43,054 bases of DNA, taken from CAWKEY01 sp963848675 (GTDB lineage Bacteria > Pseudomonadota > Gammaproteobacteria > Methylococcales > Methylomonadaceae). Numbering within the stretch: the first letter of the stretch is position 1; each line of letters opens with the position of its first letter. This document shows positions 37,181 through 43,054 of this stretch, in pieces. Made by a program: the position numbers and the translations under genes. The notes beneath the pieces are model-generated. The model ran no database searches and had not been told where the DNA came from. It saw only the letters and a program-made list of their open reading frames with translations. The stretch spans positions 1 to 43,054 of the forward strand of contig CAWKEY010000042.1 of the NCBI GenBank assembly GCA_963848675.1, written 5' to 3'.

Positions 37181-37501
37181 TTCATCCGGTGACACGGATG
37201 GTTTCTTCCTTTGAAGTAGAAACAACTTCTGTACGCGACTTCGTGTCGCACTGCCTGGTTTGAAGTGAATCGCGGCTTTAGCCGGTAAATGAACGGTTGC
37301 CCCCGTTTTAGGATTACGCGCAAGCCGGGGCGACCGAAACCGACAATCAAAACTGCCAAAGCCTCGGATTTCTACGCGCTCGCCCTGGGCCAAGGCTTCT
37401 GTCAACTGCTCCAACAGGCAATTCAGCGCTAACTCGACATCGCTTCCCTGAAGCTCAGGTAATTGTTCGTTGAGTTTACGCAATAGCTCGGATTTGACCA
37501 C
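37151..37501 (-). CDS. HU/IHF-family DNA-binding protein (IHF-beta-like)
   Basis: 116 residues from a GTG start. Matches the HU/IHF fold: VKSELLRKLNEQLPELQGSDVELALNCLLEQLTEALAQGERVEIRGFGSF, then DNA-binding arms with RNPKTGATVHLPAKAAIHFKPG. Closest in feel to IhfB (VEIRGFGSF), though divergent. After residue 95 the tail (KLFLLQRKKPSVSPDESRGLNKERP) is atypical and the last residues are encoded in or next to the start of intron B, so the C-terminus may have changed upon insertion. A CATCCG/CGGATG hairpin sits at 37183-37200. Confidence 0.9.
   Translation of the reverse strand: MVKSELLRKLNEQLPELQGSDVELALNCLLEQLTEALAQGERVEIRGFGSFDCRFRSPRLARNPKTGATVHLPAKAAIHFKPGSATRSRVQKLFLLQRKKPSVSPDESRGLNKERP
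37183..37200 (-). terminator. Hairpin at the 3' end of the HU-like gene
   Basis: CATCCG-6 nt-CGGATG. It lies inside the coding tail, without a T-tract. Some group II introns target sites after such stems; here it is close to the presumed intron 5' end. Confidence 0.35.
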
Positions 37502-37938
37502 GGGTTAACTCCCTTAAGTCTTAAAGGGTTTATTTTAGCAGGTTAGCAAACCGCTGTTAGCTATCCTCTACAATAATCGGTTGTTGCTTGCCTTGGTGGG
37601 GGTGCCGGTTATTTGGCCTCCCTTATGCTGCTCAGCTTACTGGAAACTAGCCTTAAACCGGCCAATGATCTAATTGGGCGTGATAACCCTTTTGAACTTG
37701 GCCTCACGCACCTTTTGTCCAGCGATGAGGGCCTCTGCCTGGGTAGGAAACTCCCCTCTTTTCTGACTATCTCCGGTGAACCTGCCCTGCCCATGCCTTA
37801 ACCAAGGACCCGCGTCATCGAGCCAACCAGCTGTCGCTAACAGTTGATAAAAGCGATGCCTGTTGTTTTCGGCGCCAACACCTGTTTTCAACTTTGCGAA
37901 GAACCCTTAGCCGACAATTTCACCCTCAGCATAGAAAC
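37502..37938. other. Intergenic region between HU-like and winged-helix genes
   Basis: No confident gene. A minus-strand frame (37670-about 37900) has an in-frame stop before its only TTG start and no recognisable domain. 37502-37560 should hold the HU-like promoter, unresolved. Confidence 0.35.
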
Positions 37939-38469
37939 TTATTCCTTTAGGGTTAGGGTCTCAACCCGGTCAACGACATTAAGTGTTATTTTGCCTTCCT
38001 GCGCTAACCAGCCGATGCTGCGTTGGATGATTTTTTCTTCTTCCGTAAGCTCCCGAACCAATTTTGTAACAGAGGTAGCGCCATTTTCAGCCAAGTAATG
38101 CCAAATGCTGCCTGCGGTCAAACCGATGCGTTCCTTTACCGTCATTTCTGGCGTCGCCGCAACCGGTTGGGTAGCCACGGCTTCAGCCTTTTTCGGGGTT
38201 TTCTGATCCGAGCTTGGTTTTTTAGGCGTTGCTTTGGTGACTTCGGGCACGATGGGTTGTTCAACTTGAGCTTTGGGCTCTTCGGCTTGAGCCTTTTTAG
38301 AGGGTTGCTGATCTGGGCTAGGTTTTTTAGGTGTTGCTTTAGTGGCTACAGGCGCAATGGGTTGTTCAGCTTTAGCTGAAGGCACTGGCTTTTCGGTGGT
38401 GGTTTTTGGTTTTTTCATAATGAAATAAATAATATAAAGGACAAAAAATAGTATCAACCATTCAGACAT
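37939..38469 (-). CDS. Membrane-anchored winged-helix (DUF2582) protein with H1-like linker
   Basis: About 176 residues; ATG 38469 follows GGGAG by eight bases, better than the TTG just upstream. One N-terminal helix (LILFFVLYIIYFIM), then about 85 residues rich in Lys, Pro, Ala with two copies of EQPI.P...KATPKKPSxDQ, like histone H1 or bacterial KID linkers, then a C-terminal winged helix (MTVKERIGLTAGSIWHYLAENGATSVTKLVRELTEEE...) of the DUF2582 type. It suggests a membrane-tethered DNA or protein binder. The HU-like gene lies about 440 bp downstream on the same strand. Confidence 0.8.
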   Translation of the reverse strand: MSEWLILFFVLYIIYFIMKKPKTTTEKPVPSAKAEQPIAPVATKATPKKPSPDQQPSKKAQAEEPKAQVEQPIVPEVTKATPKKPSSDQKTPKKAEAVATQPVAATPEMTVKERIGLTAGSIWHYLAENGATSVTKLVRELTEEEKIIQRSIGWLAQEGKITLNVVDRVETLTLKE

Positions 38470-38529
38470 CAAGGCACTCCCTTCAGCTAGTGGGATTTTA
38501 CGCGAGTTTCGGAAGAAAAGTAAAAGCAG

Positions 38530-39043
38530 ATAAAAGATGATCCACGGAACTGATAAGGGTAAATGGGTTTACTTGTATCGCGCTGTTGATAAATTTGGCG
38601 ACACGATTGATTTTATGCTTTCCGAGCACCGTGATGAAGTGGCGGCCACCGCCTTCTTCAAACAAGCCATCGACGCTAACGGATTTCCTGACAAAGTCGT
38701 CATGGATAAAAGCGGTGCCAACTATGCCGGATTGGAGAACATTAATATGTTGCTGTTGCTGGCAGGTTTGTTGAGTTTTATTGAAATATGCCAAGTCAAA
38801 TATTTGAATAATGTGGTGGAACAGGATCACCGTTTCATCAAGAAAATCACGAATCCCATGATGGGATTCAAAGCCTTTCATTCAGCGCAGGCAACCATCG
38901 ATGGCATTGAAACCGCACACATGATTCGAAAGGGACAACTGTCTGATGAAAATATTCCGCTTATAAGCAGTTTATGGCTTTAGCAGGATAACTGTGCCCG
39001 CAGATAAGTGGGCTTGCACTTTACGAATATTTGCGACAGAACC
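38530..39043 (+). mobile_element. Truncated IS6-family element, 3' end present
   Basis: The right end TTACGAATATTTGCGACAGAACC (ends 39043) is an IS6-type terminal repeat (inverted: GGTTCTGTCGCAAATATT...). The left half and the first catalytic Asp region are missing. A related solo end lies at 18364-18446. Confidence 0.8.
38537..38983 (+). pseudogene. IS6-family transposase, 5' truncated
   Basis: About 148 residues are readable: KGKWVYLYRAVDKFGDTIDFML, the second catalytic Asp in VVMDKSGAN, and the Glu in VEQDHRFIKK, with the C-terminal block GFKAFHSAQATIDGIETAHMIRKGQL. The N-terminal HTH and first Asp (WRVDETYIK) are lost; IHGTD marks the truncation point. Not active. Confidence 0.88.
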
Positions 39044-39307
39044 AATAGAGCGGATTGAAACATCGCCCTCCCCTATTCCCATAAGGTTGAATATTCTCCG
39101 TCTTGTGGTCGATTTTGCATATCGTTAGTCGGGGTATTTATATGATGGGGATTTTGATGCTGCTTCGGGAGAGCTACCAATTGATCAATGCTGTGGACCA
39201 CAGGTTGTAAAAAAGCTATAAATTCGCTTTCAGCGAGATATCCAGTAACCCGAAGCCACCTTAATGTGCAAGCACAATCAAAGCCCAACATTTCCCCAGG
39301 AATGCTT

Positions 39308-40153
39308 ATGAACCCTAACGACTTTTTTACTTCCGCTTATGGCTTGCGGATACCCCGAATTCTTTACGGCACCGCCTGGAAGAAAGACCGCACGGCGGCA
39401 TTAGTAGAACAGGCTATCGGACTGGGTTTTCGTGGCATCGATACCGCCTGCCAGCCCAAGCATTACAACGAAGCGGGGGTCGGCGACGGCGTGGTCGCCT
39501 GCCTGCATCGAGGGCTAGATCGTGCTGAACTTTATCTGCAAAGCAAATTCGCATCGTTGAGCAGCCCAGGTCGATGCGCCTACCCTATGATCCCAAGGCA
39601 AGTCTTAGCGAGCAAGTAGCGCAATCATTCCAGACCTCGCTGAAAAACCTGCAAACCCCTTATTTGGATTGTCTGGTGCTACATTCACCGCTGCCAAACC
39701 ATCAGCAAACCCTGGAAGCATAGGCGGGCAATGGAACAGATCTTTCACAGCGGCGGCGCCAAGCAGCTAGGAATCGGCAATTGCTACGATCCCCAACAGT
39801 TTGAGCTTTTATATCAAAATGCCATTATCAAACCGGCTGTTATCCAGAACCGTTTTTATGCACAGACCCAGTACGACCGCGCCATCCGCGGTTTTTGCCG
39901 GAAACATCAAATCATTTACCAAAGCTTCTGGACACTGACCGCCAATCCCCATGTTTTGGCGCATGCCACGCTGCAAACGCTGGCAGCGAAATACCGGCGC
40001 AGCGTTGCCCAACTATTTTTCCGCTACTTGAGCCAAATCGACATTATTCCCTTAACGGGCACCACATCGGAAAGCCACATGCGCGAAGACCTGGCGATTT
40101 TCGATTTTGAACTGACTGCCGATGAATGCGAGGCTATAGGGATGTTTCTTTGA
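39308..40153 (+). pseudogene. Aldo/keto reductase, broken by two frameshifts and a stop
   Basis: Starts MNPNDFFTSAYGLRIPRILYGTAWKKDRT. Catalytic tetrad remnants: Asp in GIDTACQPKHYNEAGVGDG with Tyr, Lys in YLQSKFASL, His in LVLHSPLPN. Frameshift near 39565 (reads SSPGRCA instead of RLPYDPKASL), a TAG for a Trp at about 39721, and another one-base shift there; then MEQIFHSGGAKQLGIGNCYD to 40153. Family enzymes reduce aldehydes or ketones with NADPH in the cytoplasm. Three lesions make a sequencing artefact less likely; I regard it as dead. Confidence 0.87.
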
Positions 40154-40389
40154 TCATGACCTTGGTACTTTGGAGTGTCCATGGCTGGAAAACCGGATGC
40201 CGGGCGGATTGTAAGCTGTTGACTTAGATCTGTTGATGATATTGCCAAAGCCCTTATGCACTATAGCTTTGCGGATGTTTTTTGGGCAGCAATTTTTTCT
40301 AGCCAAGGAAAATCTATGGAGACCCGAGAGTCCATGAGGGTTTCAGACGAAGGAAGATCGTGTTATCAACAGATTAAGTCAACGGCTAG
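40154..40389. other. Intergenic region between two pseudogenes
   Basis: Nothing recognisable. Short open frames only; no hairpin or clear promoter. Confidence 0.3.
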
Positions 40390-40872
40390 GGGCGGATTGC
40401 CGCTCTGGTTAACTCGGCCTATCGTGGCGAATCCAGTAAACAAGGTTGGACCACTGAAGCTGATTTACTGACTGGACGCAGGACCGACACTGAGGAAATC
40501 CTACGATTGAGTCATAAGCGACGATTCCATGTTTTTGCTGTGCGAAGCTGAAGTGGAACTGATCGGGTCGGTGCATTTGCAGAAACAGGCGGAGCGAGGT
40601 TTGCCTTCAGCATGCTGTCAGTGAGCCCACTATTACAGGGAAGAGGCATAGGCAAGCAGTTGCTGCTTTCGGCAGAGCAAGCCGCACAGGAAACCTGGGC
40701 TGTCAATAAATTGCTTATGGCCGTCATCTCATGTAGGAACGAACTGATCGCCTTTTACGAACGGCGCGGTTACGGACACACCGGATTAAGCCAAGAGTTT
40801 CCGGTGAATCCAGCGCTATGGACACCTAAAGTTGCAAATTTGCGATTGGCGATATTAGAAAAAGTGCTGTAG
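40390..40872 (+). pseudogene. GNAT-family N-acetyltransferase, multiple frameshifts
   Basis: Pieces in three frames: AALVNSAYRGESSKQGWTTEADLL then TGRRTDTEEILRL (about 40403-40509), DSMFLLCEAEVELIGSVHLQK (about 40523-40585), and ETGGARFAFSMLSVSPLLQGRGIGKQLLLSAEQAA to the end at 40872. The acetyl-CoA loop (QGRGIGKQLL) and C-terminal FYERRGY are intact. The start is lost. Substrate unknown. At least two one-base changes. Confidence 0.8.
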
Positions 40873-41135
40873 GTTTAAAACTTAGCGCATTACCGCTACA
40901 TTTGTGGGGAGTGATGCCTGCTATCGGGTCACCCTTTAGAAATAGTTCATGGTTATTTTTCAATAACGCACAATAGAAGACTTGTCCTAGTATTCTGAAT
41001 TCGCTAAACCTGATGAAACTTTTGACAAGGCTCTTGAACGAAGCTAACGAGGCTGAAGTAAGAATGTCAGTTAAGTAATCTTGAAGTCATCATTTTTGTA
41101 CCTATCATTAAGCGTTAATTCTTCATTGGACACGT
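40873..41135. other. Intergenic region
   Basis: No gene or motif visible; AT-rich, could contain the promoter of the DUF2784 gene. Confidence 0.3.
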
Positions 41136-41501
41136 ATGATTTATCGCTATGCAGCTGACGCAGTTTTGCTTTTACACCTCGCATTCATCGTATTTGCAGT
41201 GTTTGGTGGTCTACTGACAATTTGCAGGAGGGGAGTTATTTTTCTTCATCTTCCCGCCTTGGTGTGGGGTATATTCGTTGAACTTACCGGTCGAATATGT
41301 CCCTTAACAAGCCTAGAGAATACGCTTCGAATAAAAGCCGGGACTGCTGGGTACAGTGAAAGCTTTGTGGAGCACTATCTGCTTGGAGTTATCTATCCGG
41401 ACGGTCTCACACGGGAAATACAATACGGCCTTGGTGCTCTCGTTGCCGCCTATAGTGGACCCCGAAATCCGGACAATAGTTTAAGCTATGCCCTGTCGTG
41501 A
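41136..41501 (+). CDS. DUF2784 membrane protein, C-terminus replaced by IS sequence
   Basis: 121 residues as read. The DUF2784 signature is clear: AVLLLHLAFIVFAVFGGLL, HLPALVWGIFVELTGRICPLTSLENTLR and EHYLLGVIYPDGLTREIQYGLG. Three to four membrane helices; function unknown. After GALVAAY (about 41453) the frame enters the IS3 element, so the last residues (SGPRNPDNSLSYALS) are not native. Probably truncated by 10-25 residues including part of the last helix. Confidence 0.87.
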   Translation: MIYRYAADAVLLLHLAFIVFAVFGGLLTICRRGVIFLHLPALVWGIFVELTGRICPLTSLENTLRIKAGTAGYSESFVEHYLLGVIYPDGLTREIQYGLGALVAAYSGPRNPDNSLSYALS

Positions 41502-41516
41502 AAAAAGAGGCAGACA

Positions 41517-41810
41517 ATGAGCGAAAGCAAACGGAAGATTTTTACAGGTGCGCAAAAAGCCAAGGTTGCACTGGAAGCGGTCAAGGGGACTAAAACCGTC
41601 AATGAGATTGCACAGGAGTATGGAGTCCATCCGACTCAAGTGGCGCAATGGAAAAAGGACTTGCTTGCCAATGCAGGCAGTCTATTTGAAGGCAAGCGTG
41701 GTCCAAAACCGGTCAATGCCCAGAGTGATCCAGATCGGTTGTACGCCAAAATCGGACAACTCAACATGGAATTGGATTGGCTTAAAAAAAAGTCTGGACT
41801 CAGCCTGTAG
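41517..41810 (+). CDS. IS3-family OrfA
   Basis: 97 residues: HTH (FTGAQKAKVALEAVKGTKTVNEIAQEYGVHPTQVAQWKKDLL) and a leucine-zipper-like tail (DRLYAKIGQLNMELDWLKKKSGLSL). Near its end CTT-AAA-AAA-AAG (eight A at 41784-41791) is a good -1 slippery site; slippage leads into LKKKVWTQPVVERQKWIEP and then OrfB without a stop. The start follows AAAAAGAGG. Confidence 0.93.
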   Translation: MSESKRKIFTGAQKAKVALEAVKGTKTVNEIAQEYGVHPTQVAQWKKDLLANAGSLFEGKRGPKPVNAQSDPDRLYAKIGQLNMELDWLKKKSGLSL

Positions 41811-41878
41811 TAGAACGACAGAAGTGGATAGAGCCAGGGCATGCGCTTGCGGTATCTACGCAATGCCAACTTCTCGCG

Positions 41879-42733
41879 GTGACGCGCTCGGTTGTGTATG
41901 ACCAGAAAAAGCGTTCACAGAAAGCAGTAAACGAGCTTGAGTGCATGCTGTTGACCAAACTCGATGAAGAGTACACGCGGCACCCGTTTTATGGGTCACG
42001 TCGCATGACGAAATATTTATGTGGCTGTGGGTACGCCGTCAATCGCAAGCGGGTGCAACGTTTGCTGCAAAAGTTGGGACTGGCCGGCATGGCTCCCGGC
42101 CCCAACACCAGCAAGCCGCATCCGCAGCACAAGCTTTATCCGTACCTGTTGAGGGGCTTGGATATCATTCGTCCCAATCAGGTGTGGAGTACCGACATCA
42201 CCTATATCCGGTTGCGGCACGGCTTTGTATACCTGGTTGCGATCATCGACTGGTACAGTCGCAAGGTACTGGCGTGGCGGTTGTCGAACACGCTGGATGC
42301 GGGGTTCTGTGTGGACTGTCTGGAGGAAGCTATCAAGAACTTCGGCGTACCCGAAATCTTCAATACCGACCAGGGCTCGCAGTTTACCAGCGAAGGTTTC
42401 ACTGGCGTATTGATCCAGAACGGCATCACGATCAGTATGGATGGACGCGGTCGCGCACTGGACAATATTTTTGTTGAGCGGCTATGGCGGACGGTGAAAT
42501 ATGAAGATGTGTATTTGAAGGGGTACGAAAGCATGCCGAATTTGCTGCTGGGGCTGACGCACTACTTCCTGTTTTACAACGAGGAACGGCGGCATCAAGC
42601 GTTGGGCTATACAACGCCGGATGTGGTGTATCAGACGGGAACTGGTGGTGGTGCAATGATTGTTGATAAATTTAACAAGCCGACAGAAACAGGTGTTGTT
42701 GAACTATCGAACGTCAGTGAAAGTTTATGTTAA
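41879..42733 (+). CDS. IS3-family OrfB transposase
   Basis: 284 residues from ATG... as an independent frame, but probably made as an OrfAB fusion by -1 frameshifting at 41784-41791; the frame is open back to about 41786. HTH_21 region (HPFYGSRRMTKYLCGCGYAVNRKRVQRLL) and an rve core with Asp in VWSTDITYI, Asp in FNTDQGSQFTS and Glu in DNIFVERLWRTVKYEDVYL. Intact. Confidence 0.94.
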   Translation: MTRSVVYDQKKRSQKAVNELECMLLTKLDEEYTRHPFYGSRRMTKYLCGCGYAVNRKRVQRLLQKLGLAGMAPGPNTSKPHPQHKLYPYLLRGLDIIRPNQVWSTDITYIRLRHGFVYLVAIIDWYSRKVLAWRLSNTLDAGFCVDCLEEAIKNFGVPEIFNTDQGSQFTSEGFTGVLIQNGITISMDGRGRALDNIFVERLWRTVKYEDVYLKGYESMPNLLLGLTHYFLFYNEERRHQALGYTTPDVVYQTGTGGGAMIVDKFNKPTETGVVELSNVSESLC

Positions 42734-43054
42734 AAAGAGCGGCATTCATTGAAAGTGCTATAGGCGGACTCCATGTGGACAAAGCGTGAATTTCCTTCGG
42801 AACGTGTGGATAAGCTGATGGAAAACTGCTTAGGCAGTTTACCACGAGCTTACCCACACTAATTCACCCTTTGACCACATTCCGCCGCAGCAACCATTAG
42901 GGAATATTAAAATGCCTGCGGCGCAATAATAACAATTTATTAAAATGAAAACTTCGTATAGAAAAATTGGGACAGCGCTATTCAGCTGTAATGAGTACAG
43001 GACTCTATCTTAAACTCAATGAATATTTGTCTGGACAGAGGGGTCCACTTTAAT
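42734..43054 (+). repeat. Long imperfect hairpin downstream of IS3 orfB
   Basis: The outer arms 42764-42792 and 42861-42885 pair (GCGGA, ATGTGG, CAAAG, GTGAATT blocks, with small internal loops). The inner arms GTGTGGATAAGCT and AGCTTACCCACAC (42804-42859) enclose AAACTGCTTAGGCAGTTT. The whole forms a 122-nt stem. No T-tract follows. It is inside the IS right end. Confidence 0.8.

Larger units (their letters stand above)
41454..43049 (+). mobile_element. IS3-family element at the window end
   Basis: Inverted ends AGTGGACCCC (41454 on) and GGGGTCCACT (ending 43049). Contains orfA and orfB, then 316 bp non-coding with a long hairpin. About 1596 bp. No target duplication: the five bases after the right end (TTAAT) do not match CCTAT before the left end. 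Confidence 0.85.

Noticed and set aside
37670..37891. Minus-strand 73-codon gene between the HU-like and winged-helix genes
   Set aside because: Only a TTG start with a stop shortly upstream; no recognisable motif or ribosome site.
1..43054. CRISPR array, tRNA or rRNA genes
   Set aside because: No regularly spaced repeats and no cloverleaf or rRNA core sequence were seen by eye.

Overview
The window looks like chromosomal DNA of a gammaproteobacterium, probably a methanotroph-like member of the Methylococcales. That guess comes from the feel of the Kdp, c-di-GMP and insertion-sequence proteins and from moderate base composition; no taxonomic marker gene is present. A signalling block and a potassium-transport block are surrounded by heavily decayed, element-rich DNA.

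Layout. 1-7641: a c-di-GMP and two-component cluster. It holds a GGDEF-EAL protein broken by a frameshift, an MHYT/tandem FixL-like PAS hybrid histidine kinase, a stand-alone receiver, and an Hpt-REC-REC-GGDEF protein; three of these four genes carry single frameshifts. 7977-about 10400: an IS91-type unit (tyrosine recombinase plus Y2 transposase). 10516-12430: a lone integrase, an unknown gene and a DUF2293 gene. 12916-15804: a TauE/SafE-cupredoxin fusion (frameshifted at a homopolymer) and an exported DJ-1/PfpI protein. 16082-17428: an IS10-like element with a 9-bp target duplication, beside an orphan GEMM-like riboswitch with an overlapping terminator. 18473-27091: the kdp locus (KdpE-box, small membrane ORF, kdpF-A-B-C-D-E). 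KdpC carries an unusual PepSY-like C-terminal domain.

28160-about 37180 is the most striking part: a nested stack of mobile elements on the minus strand. Group II intron B lies just after a HU/IHF-like gene. Its RT-HNH gene was split inside the YADD-F codons by group II intron A. Intron A was in turn hit by group II intron C, 18 nt before its own ORF, and by a second, apparently identical IS10-like copy inside its RT gene. Separately, an IS3-type element replaced part of intron B's RT N-terminus. Junctions can be read to the base from reading-frame restoration, target duplications and the three domain V hairpins.

37939-43054: a membrane-anchored winged-helix protein with a histone-H1-like linker, an IS6 remnant, aldo/keto reductase and GNAT pseudogenes, and a DUF2784 gene truncated by an IS3 element that ends at the window edge. 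That IS carries a long hairpin downstream of its transposase.

How it fits together: the intact working module is Kdp (high-affinity K+ uptake under KdpDE control). The signalling block would link O2 or redox sensing to c-di-GMP. Much of the rest is decaying or mobile DNA, and several frameshifts could be sequencing errors. No tRNA, rRNA or CRISPR array was seen.
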